NCBI RefSeq assembly: GCF_947494015.1
Contig: NZ_CANLTL010000001.1
Coordinates: 62,001-126,000, forward strand
Length of the DNA: 64,000 nt
Source: an uncultured Cellulomonas sp.
GTDB taxonomy: Bacteria > Actinomycetota > Actinomycetes > Actinomycetales > Cellulomonadaceae
Direction: 5' to 3'
The translations under genes and the position numbers were made by a program. The notes beneath the pieces are model-generated. The model was not told the origin of the DNA, did no database searches, and saw nothing but the letters and a program-made list of their open reading frames with translations. Every line of letters begins with the position of its first letter. Position 1 is the first letter of the stretch. Shown piece by piece: positions 36,195 to 44,487 of this stretch.

Positions 36195-36818
36195 TCAGCC
36201 CTGGACGAGGGCGACGGCCTCGGCCGTGAGGGTCCGGACGCGGTCGAAGTCGCCGTCCTTGACCGCGTCGCGAGGCACCATCCACGAGCCGCCGACGGCG
36301 GCGACCGAGGCGATGCCGAGGTAGTCCTGCAGGTTCTTGGGACCGACGCCGCCGGTCGGCACGAAGGAGACGCCGGCGAACGGGGCGGCCAGCGCGGCGA
36401 TCGCCGGCGCACCGCCGGACGTCCCGGCCGGGAAGAACTTCACGGTGGTCAGCCCGAGCTCGACAGCGGCCTGGATCTCCGTCGCGGTCACCGCGCCCGG
36501 CAGCGCGAGCACACCGTGCTCGCCGCACCGCTCGACGACCGCGCGGCTCAGTCCGGGCGAGACGACGTAGCTGGCGCCGGCGGCGACGGCCTGGTCGACC
36601 TGCTCGGGCGTCAGCACGGTCCCCGCACCGACGAGCATGTCGCCACGGTCGGCCATCGCGCGGATGGAGTCCTGCGCGGCGGACGTCCGGAACGTCACCT
36701 CGGCGACCGGCAGCCCACCGGCGACCAGGGCGGCGGCCAGGCCGTCGGCCTGCCGGGCGTCGTCGAGCACGACGACGGGGACGAGACGGGCGGCGCGCAG
36801 GGAGGACAGGACGTCCAT
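36195..36818 (-). CDS. eda: KDPG aldolase
   Basis: 207 residues, normal length. Splits 2-keto-3-deoxy-6-phosphogluconate into pyruvate and glyceraldehyde 3-phosphate. Catalytic parts: PVAEVTFRTSAAQDSIRAM with the conserved Glu, GAGTVLTPEQVDQAVAAGA, Schiff-base Lys in TTVKFFPAG, and PTGGVGPKNLQDYL. First gene of eda-kdgK-SDR; the IclR gene lies 102 bases upstream on the same strand and probably controls it. Confidence 0.96.
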   Translation of the reverse strand: MDVLSSLRAARLVPVVVLDDARQADGLAAALVAGGLPVAEVTFRTSAAQDSIRAMADRGDMLVGAGTVLTPEQVDQAVAAGASYVVSPGLSRAVVERCGEHGVLALPGAVTATEIQAAVELGLTTVKFFPAGTSGGAPAIAALAAPFAGVSFVPTGGVGPKNLQDYLGIASVAAVGGSWMVPRDAVKDGDFDRVRTLTAEAVALVQG

Positions 36819-36920
36819 CGGGGGTTCCGTTTCGCTAGGCGGAATGGCAATATCGCTCTCCGCAACACAGGATCGCACACCGCCGCGGGCTGCTCAAGGG
36901 ACAGCCCGGGCGGGCGCGGG

Positions 36921-37691
36921 TCAGGGCAGGTGCAGCCCGGCCGGCAGGAGCGGCGGGAGGACGTCGAGCACCTGTGCGTGCAGGGCGGCGACCCGCTCGG
37001 GTGTCATCCGCTCCGCAGGTGCGGTCACGCTGACGGCCGCGACCGCGGACCCCGACCGCAGCAGCGGTACGGCGACGCAGCTGATGCCGGCCTCGTTCTC
37101 CTCCACCTCGGTCGCGTACCCGCGGGCGCGCGCCTGCTCGAGGACCTGCCAGACGTGGTCGACGTCGACCCCGTCGCGTCCCGCGGCGCGGACGTAGCCG
37201 GCCAGCGCCGACCGGTCGGTGCCCCGGAAGGCGAGCAGCGCCCGGCCGAGCGCGGTCGTGACGGCGGGGCTGCGCCGGCCCACCGCCGACCAGACCCGGA
37301 CCGACCGCTCCGGCTCCACCTTGTCGAGGTAGACGACCTGGGTGCCGTCGAGCACGCCGAGGTGCACGAGCTCGTCGGCGACGCCGCACAGCGCGACCAG
37401 GCCCGCGTGCAGCAGGACCGGCAGGTTCTCGTCGCCGAGGAAGTCGTCGGACAGCCGGGTCGCGGCCGACCCCAGCAGGTAGGCACCCGTCGCCGAGTCC
37501 TGCGCGACGAAGCCACGGAACCGCAGCGCGGCCAGCGCGCGGTGCACGGTGGACTTGTTCAGGTGCAGGGCACCGGCCAGCTCGGCCAGCGACATCCCGG
37601 TGGCACCGGCGCGTGCCAGCGTCTGCAGGGTGAGCAGCGCCCGGTCGACGCTCTCCACCGGGGACGTGCCGGCGTCCACGGGCTCGGCCAT
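36921..37691 (-). CDS. IclR-family regulator of the KDG operon (KdgR-like)
   Basis: 256 residues. N-terminal wHTH (SVDRALLTLQTLARAG, SLAELAGALHLNKSTVHRAL) and IclR effector domain (VVYLDKVEPERSVRVWSAVG, TTALGRALLAF, GYATEVEENEAGISCVAVPL). ATG 37691 follows GGAGG. Known KdgR proteins of this family sense KDG; the position before eda-kdgK suits that. Between it and eda, ATTCCG and CGGAAC form a spaced inverted repeat (36832-36842 area) that may be its site. Confidence 0.88.
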   Translation of the reverse strand: MAEPVDAGTSPVESVDRALLTLQTLARAGATGMSLAELAGALHLNKSTVHRALAALRFRGFVAQDSATGAYLLGSAATRLSDDFLGDENLPVLLHAGLVALCGVADELVHLGVLDGTQVVYLDKVEPERSVRVWSAVGRRSPAVTTALGRALLAFRGTDRSALAGYVRAAGRDGVDVDHVWQVLEQARARGYATEVEENEAGISCVAVPLLRSGSAVAAVSVTAPAERMTPERVAALHAQVLDVLPPLLPAGLHLP

Positions 37692-37773
37692 CGGGTCGGC
37701 CTCCTTCGGTCGGGTCTCGGGCCAGCGTAGGACGGCGTCGGCGGGGGCCCACCGCCTCTGCGAGGATCACCGC

Positions 37774-37815
37774 GTGCCCGTGCCCAGCCGTCCGTCCGCG
37801 ACGGCGGCACGCTGA
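37774..37815 (+). CDS. Possible 13-codon leader peptide before the AEC transporter
   Basis: GTG at 37774 begins a 13-residue frame (MPVPSRPSATAAR) whose TGA at 37813-37815 overlaps the ATG of the AEC gene as TGATG. GAGGAT stands 6 bases before the GTG, the same spacing as the disA -10 box. No ribosome site precedes either start. Translation of the transporter may depend on ribosomes ending this short frame. Speculative. Confidence 0.35.
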   Translation: MPVPSRPSATAAR

Positions 37816-38768
37816 TGGGAGCCGTGGCGACCGCGCTGGGCACGATGGCGGCGATCGGCGTCGTCGGCTGGCTGATCGGGCGGGGCCGCCTGCTGGGTGA
37901 GGGGGCCGATCGGGTGCTGGCCCGCACGGTGTTCGCGGTCGCGACGCCCGCCCTGCTCCTGGTGACGATCGCCCACGCCGACCTGCACCTGCTCGCGTCG
38001 CGGACGGCGCTCACGATCGCGATCAGCACGGTCGTGGTCGCGGCGATCGCGCTCGCGGTCGCGCGCGGGCTGTGGCACCTGGGCGGCGGCGAGGCGACCG
38101 TCGTGACCCTGGCGTCGTCGTACGTCAACGCCGGCAACCTCGGCCTGCCGCTCGCGGTGTACCTGCTCGGCGACGCGACCGCCGTCGTGCCCACCCTGCT
38201 GTTCCAGCTGCTCGTGCTCGCGCCGGTCGCCTTCACGGTGCTGGACTCCCGGCGCCCGGTGCCCGACGACGCCGCGGCCGGCGCCGCCGGCAGCGTGAGC
38301 GTCGGTGCCCGGGGCGTGCTCGGGCGCACCCTGCGCAACCCGATCATCATCGGCACCCTGACCGGGCTGCTGCTGTCCGCCCTGCCCGGGGACGTGCCGG
38401 ACGTGCTGCTCGAGCCGTTCCGGATCGTGGGCGCCGCGGCCGCCCCGCTGGCGCTGCTCACGTTCGGCATGTCGCTCGCCGGCCCGCGAGGCACCGGCCG
38501 GCACCGGGTCGGCCGCGAGCTGGTCCTGGCCGTGTCGCTGCGGTCGGTCGTGCACCCGCTGCTCGCGGCCGGGATCGGCCGGCTGCTGGGGCTGGACGGT
38601 GCGGCCCTGCTGGCGGTCGTCACGATGTCGGCGCTGCCGACGGCGCAGAACGTGCTGGTCTACGCGCTGCAGTACGGACGCGGGCAGGCGGTCGCGCGCG
38701 ACGCCGGCCTGGTGACGACGCTGCTGGCGGCGCCGGTCATGCTCGTCGTCGCGGCCACGCTCGCCTGA
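37815..38768 (+). CDS. AEC-family transporter
   Basis: 317 residues, about ten membrane helices, of the auxin efflux carrier/malonate permease family. Seen: GVVGWLIGRGRLL, TVFAVATPALLLV, SSYVNAGNLGLPLAVYLLG (first crossover region) and MSALPTAQNVLVYALQYG. Family members carry organic acids or similar anions. Set beside IclR-eda-kdgK and uxaC, it may move a uronate-derived acid; this is inference. ATG 37815 has no clear ribosome site (see the leader frame before it). Confidence 0.83.
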   Translation: MGAVATALGTMAAIGVVGWLIGRGRLLGEGADRVLARTVFAVATPALLLVTIAHADLHLLASRTALTIAISTVVVAAIALAVARGLWHLGGGEATVVTLASSYVNAGNLGLPLAVYLLGDATAVVPTLLFQLLVLAPVAFTVLDSRRPVPDDAAAGAAGSVSVGARGVLGRTLRNPIIIGTLTGLLLSALPGDVPDVLLEPFRIVGAAAAPLALLTFGMSLAGPRGTGRHRVGRELVLAVSLRSVVHPLLAAGIGRLLGLDGAALLAVVTMSALPTAQNVLVYALQYGRGQAVARDAGLVTTLLAAPVMLVVAATLA

Positions 38769-38775
38769 CCCGACC

Positions 38776-38834
38776 CGCCGACCGGTGCCGCGCCGGCTCG
38801 GCACGCCGGCGTGCCGCCCGGGCACCGGTCGGCG
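38776..38834. terminator. Nested hairpins between the AEC gene and uxaC
   Basis: Outer 14-base perfect arms (38776-38789, 38821-38834) enclose an 18-bp palindrome (38799-38816). Convergent gap, so a two-way terminator. Confidence 0.7.
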
Positions 38835-38840
38835 CCGACC

Positions 38841-40274
38841 TCAGCGCAGTGCGGGGTAGGCCGCCTTCGGCAGGGCGTACGCGAGGTCGACCGCCGTCTC
38901 GACCGCCTCGTCCAGCTCCAGCCGGTGCTCGGCCACGAGCCGGGCGAGGTAGCCCGCGTCGATCCGGCGGGCCAGGTCGTGGCGGGCCGGGATGGAGAAG
39001 AACGCCCGGGTGTCGTCGACGAAGCCGGTGGTGTTGTAGAACCCCGCGGTGTCGGTGACGGCCTCGCGGTAGCGGCGCATGCCGTCCGGCGTGTCCAGGA
39101 ACCACCACGGCGCACCGAGCTTCATCGCCGGGTACACCCCGGCCATCGGGGCGAGCTCGCGCGCGAAGACGGTCTCGTCCACGGTGAAGACGATCAGCCG
39201 CAGGTCGGGGTGGTGCCCGAACGCCTCGAGCACGGGCCGCAGGCTGTGGGTGTACTCCGTCGGCACCGGGATGTCGTAGCCGACGTCGGCCCCGCGCGCG
39301 GCGAAGACCTCGGCGCTGTGGTTGCGCAGCACGCCGGGGTGGACCTGCATGGTCAGACCGTCCTGGGTCGACATGCGCGCCATCTCGAACAGCATGTGCC
39401 CGCTGAACGCGTCCGCCTCGGCGGCGCTCACCTCACCGCGCAGGGCCGCCGCGAAGATCCGCGACGCCTCGTCCGCGGACAGCGGCGTCGTGCCGGCGGA
39501 GAGGTGACCGTGGTCGGTCGCGCGGGCACCGGCGGCGACGAACGCGGCTCGGCGCTGCTCCAGCGCACGCAGGAAGGCCGGGTAGGCGTCGACCGCCAGG
39601 TCCGCCCGCTCGGCCAGCACCGCGACGTCGTCCACCCAGCCGGGCCGGTCGACCTGCAGCAGGGAGTCGGGACGGAACGTCGGCACGATCCGCTCGCCCC
39701 AGCCGCGCTCGGCGAGCGCGGCGTGGTCGGCGAGGGTCGCGGTGGCGGGATCGGTGGTCGCGACGATCTCCATCCCGAACCGGTCGAACAGCGCGAGCGG
39801 CCGGTACTCGTCGGTGGCCAGCTTGGCGACGACCTCGTCGTAGAGCGTGTCGGCCGTCTCGGCCGACGGCCGTGCGCTGAGCCCGAACACCTCGACGAAC
39901 ACGTGCTCGAGCCAGTAGCGGGTCGGCGTGCCGCGGTACAGCGTCCAGTTCGCGCAGAAGGTGCGCCAGATCTCCCGGGGATCGGTCTGGACCGGCGCGC
40001 CGTCGCGGCGCGGGACGCCGAGGGCGTCGTGCGGGACACCCTGCGAGACCATCATCCGCACCAGGTAGTGGTCGGGGACGACGAACACCTCGGCCGGGTT
40101 CCCGAAGTGCTCGTCGCGCCGCAGCATCCCGGCGTCGACGTGCCCGTGCATCGACACGATCGGCAGGTCACGGGTCTGGGCGTAGACCGCGCGGGCCAGC
40201 TCGCGGGTGACCGGGTCGGCCGGCAGCGCCCGGTCGGGGTGCAGCGCCCAGGCGCCCGGGGACAGAGCGGTCAC
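38841..40274 (-). CDS. uxaC: Glucuronate/galacturonate isomerase
   Basis: 477 residues. Converts D-glucuronate to fructuronate and galacturonate to tagaturonate. The amidohydrolase-like metal site is visible in LPIVSMHGHVDA, and the UxaC features VPDHYLVRMMVSQGV, FCANWTLYRGTPTRYWLEHV, DRFGMEIVATTDPA and GAPWWFLDTPDGMRRY are present. GTG 40274 follows GGAGGT; an ATG 11 codons upstream is less likely. It is divergent from the LacI gene at 40460, with a LacI-type site between them. Confidence 0.94.
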   Translation of the reverse strand: MTALSPGAWALHPDRALPADPVTRELARAVYAQTRDLPIVSMHGHVDAGMLRRDEHFGNPAEVFVVPDHYLVRMMVSQGVPHDALGVPRRDGAPVQTDPREIWRTFCANWTLYRGTPTRYWLEHVFVEVFGLSARPSAETADTLYDEVVAKLATDEYRPLALFDRFGMEIVATTDPATATLADHAALAERGWGERIVPTFRPDSLLQVDRPGWVDDVAVLAERADLAVDAYPAFLRALEQRRAAFVAAGARATDHGHLSAGTTPLSADEASRIFAAALRGEVSAAEADAFSGHMLFEMARMSTQDGLTMQVHPGVLRNHSAEVFAARGADVGYDIPVPTEYTHSLRPVLEAFGHHPDLRLIVFTVDETVFARELAPMAGVYPAMKLGAPWWFLDTPDGMRRYREAVTDTAGFYNTTGFVDDTRAFFSIPARHDLARRIDAGYLARLVAEHRLELDEAVETAVDLAYALPKAAYPALR

Positions 40275-40385
40275 GACAGACCTCCACGATGAGACGGTGT
40301 GAAACACGAGTTCGCCTCGAGTCTGCGGGATCGGCGCTGCTCAGGCAAGGGACCGGCGAGGGCGTGACCGAGCGCTCGGCCATCC

Positions 40386-40424
40386 TTGTGAGGGACGGTG
40401 AAACGTGGTGCAATCGCGTTTCAA
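40386..40424 (+). promoter_or_regulatory. Promoter and LacI-type operator before the uronate regulator
   Basis: TTGTGA (40386-40391), 17 bases, TGCAAT (40409-40414). The imperfect palindrome TGCAATCGCGTTTCAA (40409-40424) overlaps the -10. GAAACG at 40400 and CGTTTC at 40417 form a second, wider inverted pair. Likely operator for autoregulation and for uxaC. Confidence 0.55.
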
Positions 40425-40459
40425 CTAGCCGACGATGCCGACGACGCCGAGGGGAGCCC

Positions 40460-41476
40460 GTGGTCACCCTCCGCGACGTCGCCCGCGCTGCCGGGGTCTC
40501 CCCCGCGACGGCGTCCCGCGCCCTGGCGGCGCCGCCCGGCGGGGTCGCGACCGAGCGCCGTCAGCGGGTGCTGCGCGCCGCGGACGACCTCGGGTACCGA
40601 CCGCCCGGCGTCGACCGGGGCGGCGCCGCCCACCGCACGCGCCGGCTCGGGGTGATCGTGCCGGACATGGAGAACCCGTTCTTCTCCGGCCTGGTCAAGG
40701 GCATCCAGCACCGCGCGCGGACCGCGGGGATGACCGTCGTCGTCGCCGACGCCGACGAGGACTCCGCCCTCGAGTCGGAGCTCGTCGACCACCTCGCCCC
40801 GGACGTGGACGGTCTCGTGCTGTGCTCGCCACGCATGTCCGACGACGCGCTGGCCGCGCTCGCCGCCCGGGCCGGCGGCCCCGCCGTGCTGCTGGTGAAC
40901 CGCGACGCACCGGGACTGCGCGGCATCACGGTGGACAACGTCGACGGCGTCCGCCAGGCGCTGGAGCACCTGCACGCGCTCGGGCACCGCCGGATCGCCT
41001 ACGCCGGCGGCCCCACCGACTCGTGGTCCGACCACGAACGTCGTCGCGGCCTCGCTGCGGTGGTCGCCGCCCGGCCGGACGTCGAGCTGGTCGACCTCGG
41101 TCACTTCCCGGCCGTCTTCGCCGGTGGGGTGGCCGCCGCCGACCTCATCACGGCGAGCGGGGCGACCGCGGTGCTCGCCTACAACGACCTCGTCGCGCTG
41201 GGCGTCCTGGACCGGCTGCGGCTGCGGGGCGTCCGCGTCCCGGACGCCGTGTCCGTCGTCGGGTTCGACGACGTGCCGCCGGCCACCCAGGTCAGTCCGG
41301 CGCTCACCACGGTCGCCCTCCCGCTGCGCCTGCTCGGCCGTACCGCCGTGGACGCGCTGCTGCGGCCCGCTGCCGAGGTGACCGACCGGCCACCACGACC
41401 GGCCCCCGTCTCCCTCGTGGTGCGGGGCTCCACCGGTCCCCGCCCGCCCGCCGTCCGCACCCCCGACGAAAGCTGA
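40460..41476 (+). CDS. LacI-family regulator of the uronate genes
   Basis: 338 residues. HTH and hinge TLRDVARAAGVSPATASRAL; effector domain with LGVIVPDMENPFFSGLVKG, DVDGLVLCSPRMSDD, LHALGHRRIAYAGGP and DAVSVVGFDDVPPA. GTG 40460 follows GAGGGGAG. It is a clear paralogue of the regulator at 47792 and shares its layout almost block by block. It is 5 bases before the UxuB-like gene and divergent from uxaC, so control of both by a uronate intermediate is likely. Confidence 0.88.
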   Translation: MVTLRDVARAAGVSPATASRALAAPPGGVATERRQRVLRAADDLGYRPPGVDRGGAAHRTRRLGVIVPDMENPFFSGLVKGIQHRARTAGMTVVVADADEDSALESELVDHLAPDVDGLVLCSPRMSDDALAALAARAGGPAVLLVNRDAPGLRGITVDNVDGVRQALEHLHALGHRRIAYAGGPTDSWSDHERRRGLAAVVAARPDVELVDLGHFPAVFAGGVAAADLITASGATAVLAYNDLVALGVLDRLRLRGVRVPDAVSVVGFDDVPPATQVSPALTTVALPLRLLGRTAVDALLRPAAEVTDRPPRPAPVSLVVRGSTGPRPPAVRTPDES

Positions 41477-41481
41477 CCCCC

Positions 41482-42999
41482 ATGACCTCCCCCGATGCGC
41501 TGCCCCGACTGTCCCTGAGCACGCTCGACGCCGCCGCACCCACGGCCGACGTCCGTCCGCCCGCCGTCGACCCCCGCTCGACGTCGGTCGGCATCGTGCA
41601 CCTCGGTGTCGGCGCGTTCCACCGGGCGCACCAGGCGGTGTTCACCGAGGAGGCGGCCGCCGCCGCGGGCGAGAACCGCTGGGGCATCCTCGGCGTCACC
41701 GGCCGCAGCGCCCGGGTCGCCGAGCAGCTCAGGCCGCAGGACGGCCTGTACGGGGTGCTCACCAAGGGCCGCGAGAGCACCTCGCTGCGGGTGATCGGCT
41801 CGATGCGGGGCGCCGCGTCGCTCGTGGACGACGCCGAGCGCGTGCTGTCCGCGATCGCCGCCCCCGGCACCCACATCGTGTCGTCGACCGTGTCGGAGAA
41901 GGGCTACCGCCGCGCGCCGGCCGGCGGGCCGGACCTGGCCAACGCCGACCTCGCCGCCGACGTCGCCGCACTCACCGCCGAGCTGTCCGGCTCGTCGGGG
42001 GACGAGCCCGCGCGCACGCCCATCGGCGCCCTCGTGCGCGGGCTGGCCCGCCGTCACCGGGCGCACGGTGCACCGCTGACCGTCGTGTGCTGCGACAACA
42101 TGATGGACAACGGCCGGGTCGTCGCCGGGCTGGTCGACGGGATCCTCGAGGCCGTCCCGGGTCCCGGCGCTGCCCGGCTGCGCCAGTGGGTCGAGGAGTC
42201 CGTCCGGTTCCCGGTCACCATGGTCGACCGGATCACGCCGGCCACCACGCCGGCGCACCAGGCCGAGGCCAGCGCGCTGTCCGGGTGGCGCGACGAGGCG
42301 CTCGTGGTGGCCGAGCCGTTCATGCAGTGGGTCGTCGAGGACCTGTTCGCCGGCCCGCGCCCGAGCTGGGAGCTCGTCCCCGGCGCCACGCTCACCGACG
42401 ACGTCGCCCCGTACGAGCGGGCGAAGCTGCGGATGCTCAACGGCACCCACTCCACGGTCGCCTATCTCGGCGCGCTGCGCGGTCACCGCCTCATCGACGA
42501 GGCGGTCTGCGACCCGGAGATCGCCGCGGTCGCGCGTCGACTGCTCGACGAGGACGTGATCCCGACCCTGACTGCTCCGGCGGACCTCGAGCTGGGGCAG
42601 TACCGCGACGACATCCTCGAGCGGTTCGCGAACCCCAGCACGGGCTACACGACCCTCCAGGTCGCCGGCGACGGCTCGCAGAAGGTGCCGATCCGCCTCG
42701 TGAGCACCATCGCCGACCGGCTGGCCGCGGGCACCGTGCCGGCTGCCGCGACCCGGGCGGTGGCCGCCTGGGTGGTGTTCGTGGCGCGGGGCCGCGACGT
42801 CACGGGTCGCGAGCTGCCGCTGGACGACCCGCTCACGGACCGGCTGCGCGAGGTCGCGGCCGGCGACGACGCGGGGCTGGCCGACCGGATGCTCGGCGTG
42901 CACGAGGTGTTCAGCGAGCCGGTCCGCGAGCACGACGGCTTCCGCAGGGCGCTGCGCGCGGAGGTCGCCGACCTGCTCGGTGCCGTCCCGGCGCGGTGA
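41482..42999 (+). CDS. uxuB: Mannitol dehydrogenase-family oxidoreductase, fructuronate reductase type
   Basis: 505 residues. The family contains fructuronate reductase (UxuB), tagaturonate reductase and mannitol dehydrogenase. Seen: GIVHLGVGAFHRAHQAVFT as the cofactor loop, VCCDNMMDNG, FPVTMVDRITPAT and the catalytic RAKLRMLNGTHSTVAYLG with the conserved Lys and Asn. ATG 41482 is 5 bases after the LacI stop. Next to uxaC and a mannonate dehydratase, fructuronate to D-mannonate is the best call. As no second reductase is seen, it may also serve tagaturonate. Confidence 0.85.
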   Translation: MTSPDALPRLSLSTLDAAAPTADVRPPAVDPRSTSVGIVHLGVGAFHRAHQAVFTEEAAAAAGENRWGILGVTGRSARVAEQLRPQDGLYGVLTKGRESTSLRVIGSMRGAASLVDDAERVLSAIAAPGTHIVSSTVSEKGYRRAPAGGPDLANADLAADVAALTAELSGSSGDEPARTPIGALVRGLARRHRAHGAPLTVVCCDNMMDNGRVVAGLVDGILEAVPGPGAARLRQWVEESVRFPVTMVDRITPATTPAHQAEASALSGWRDEALVVAEPFMQWVVEDLFAGPRPSWELVPGATLTDDVAPYERAKLRMLNGTHSTVAYLGALRGHRLIDEAVCDPEIAAVARRLLDEDVIPTLTAPADLELGQYRDDILERFANPSTGYTTLQVAGDGSQKVPIRLVSTIADRLAAGTVPAAATRAVAAWVVFVARGRDVTGRELPLDDPLTDRLREVAAGDDAGLADRMLGVHEVFSEPVREHDGFRRALRAEVADLLGAVPAR

Positions 43000-43006
43000 G
43001 CTGACC

Positions 43007-43040
43007 GCGCGGGCCGCCGCGGGGCGCGCACGGCCCGCGC
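43007..43040. terminator. Hairpin between uxuB and the GNAT gene
   Basis: Perfect 10-base arms GCGCGGGCCG / CGGCCCGCGC with a 14-base loop in the 91-base convergent gap. Confidence 0.55.
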
Positions 43041-43090
43041 CCGGGTGCGGGCCACCGGACGCCCTCCGGCCGCTCCCGGCCCGCGCGGGC

Positions 43091-43594
43091 TCACCCGCCG
43101 GCCTCGCTCGTCCCCGCCCCGCTCGTCGAGCCCCCGAGCGGGCGCCGCATCCGGAAGTTCGTCAGGGCAGTGCCGCGGACCACCGGTCGTTGCTCGGCGA
43201 CGACCGTGAAGCCGTGCGCCTCGAACACGGGCCGGGCGGTCAGGCTCGCGTTCGTCGTCAGCTCGTGCGCGCCCAGCCCTTCGGCGGTGGTGCGCGCCCA
43301 CTCGAGCAGCGCCGAGCCGATCCCCTGGCGTACGTGGTCCGGGTGGACGAACAGCATGTCGACGTACCCGTCCGCGTCGACGTCCGTGAACCCGACGACA
43401 CGGTCGCCGACCTCCGCCACCTGCGTACGGCGCGAGCGCCGGCGATCGGCCCAGCCCGCGGCATCGGTGACCGCCCCCGCCCACGCGTCGATCTGGTCCG
43501 GTGCGTAGTCGCGGCTCGCGGCCTCGCGCACGGCCCGACGGAACACCTCGAGGGTCGCCGGACCGTCGTCCTCGCGGTACGGGCGCAGCCTCAC
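43091..43594 (-). CDS. GNAT-family N-acetyltransferase
   Basis: 167 residues. Acetyl-CoA fold with the P-loop VRQGIGSALLEWA, preceded by VGFTDVDADGYVDMLFVHPDH, and the strand end AHGFTVVAEQRPV. This is the YafP-like group. GTG 43594 overlaps the VOC stop as GTGA, so the two are coupled. Substrate unknown; a toxin- or stress-related small molecule is possible given the VOC partner and the MarR remnant next door. Confidence 0.82.
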   Translation of the reverse strand: MRLRPYREDDGPATLEVFRRAVREAASRDYAPDQIDAWAGAVTDAAGWADRRRSRRTQVAEVGDRVVGFTDVDADGYVDMLFVHPDHVRQGIGSALLEWARTTAEGLGAHELTTNASLTARPVFEAHGFTVVAEQRPVVRGTALTNFRMRRPLGGSTSGAGTSEAGG

Positions 43595-44016
43595 GGCGCG
43601 GCCTCGCCGTGCATCCACGGGGTGTGGCTGATACCCACGAGCAGCGCCTCCGGGCTGAGCAGGCGCGACGTCGTCTGCCCCCAGGGCTCCTCGTGGGCGT
43701 CGGACAGGACCGTGTGCCCCGCCGCCCGGAGCTCGGCGACGGCGTCGGCCACGGCCTGCGGCGAGGCGACGTCCAGCTCGATCCAGGCCTGCGGGACCGG
43801 CAGGTCGGCCGGCCACTGCGGGGAGCCGAAGGTCGCCTCGGCCGCCTGAGCGAGCGGCCAGATCGCGAACGCCTTCACGCCGGCCACCGCCTCGGTGTGG
43901 AAGTACCCCGGTGCCGCCTCCTCCAGCGTGAGCCCCAGCGCACCGGACCAGAACGCGAGCGACTGCGCGCCGGACCGCGCGATGGGGCCGAAGCCGGCCA
44001 CGAACTCGATCTTCAT
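43591..44016 (-). CDS. VOC-family (glyoxalase/bleomycin-resistance fold) protein
   Basis: 141 residues with two beta-alpha-beta-beta-beta modules: MKIEFVAGFGPIARSGAQSL opens the first and AWIELDVASPQAVADAVAEL the second. Typical VOC features LAFWSGALGL and DAHEEPWGQTTSRLLSPEALLVG are present. Function within the fold (dioxygenase, glyoxalase, binding protein) cannot be told. ATG 44016 follows AGGAGGAG. First gene of a two-gene unit with the GNAT. Confidence 0.85.
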   Translation of the reverse strand: MKIEFVAGFGPIARSGAQSLAFWSGALGLTLEEAAPGYFHTEAVAGVKAFAIWPLAQAAEATFGSPQWPADLPVPQAWIELDVASPQAVADAVAELRAAGHTVLSDAHEEPWGQTTSRLLSPEALLVGISHTPWMHGEAAP

Positions 44017-44255
44017 GCGCACTCCTCCTGGTGCTGCCCGCTGGGCCGTACCGGCATCGAAGCACGGATCACCGACACGTCGGACGCAGCGCACTCCCGC
44101 CGGCCCGGCCTCCGTGCCGCCGTGCCGTGCTGGGCGAGCACGACGCAGCCGAGCGCCGCCGGCCCCACCGCTTGGTCCGCACCACGCCGGCACACCACCG
44201 CGGTCGGGCCCAGCCGGCCGTAGCAGGTGGGGCGTCGGCGGCCGGACCGGGCCCC

Positions 44256-44471
44256 ATGCTGACGACCGGTGGCATGACCGGCCGGCTGAACCGGCTGGAC
44301 CGGCTGGAGCGAGCCGGTCACGTGCAGCGGGCACCCGACCCGCACGACCGCCGCGCCCTGCTCGTCAGCCTCACCACCACCGGCCGGAGACTCGTGGACG
44401 AGGCCGTCGCGACCGCGAACGCGGTCCTTCGCGACGTGCTCGCCTCGGTGCAGGCCCGCGCCGGTCGCTGA
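44256..44471 (+). pseudogene. Remnant of a MarR-family regulator (C-terminal half)
   Basis: From the ATG at 44256 the frame reads MLTTGGMTGRLNRLDRLERAG, then VQRAPDPHDRRALLVSLTTTG and an alpha-helical end: the recognition helix, wing and C-terminal helix of a MarR protein. The N-terminal half (dimer helix and start of the HTH) is missing. The 225 bases upstream, between it and the VOC start, read as Pro/Arg-rich noise in all frames. It would have been divergent from the VOC-GNAT pair, the usual place for their regulator. Confidence 0.6.
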
Positions 44472-44487
44472 CCCTGGGGGCGGCCGG

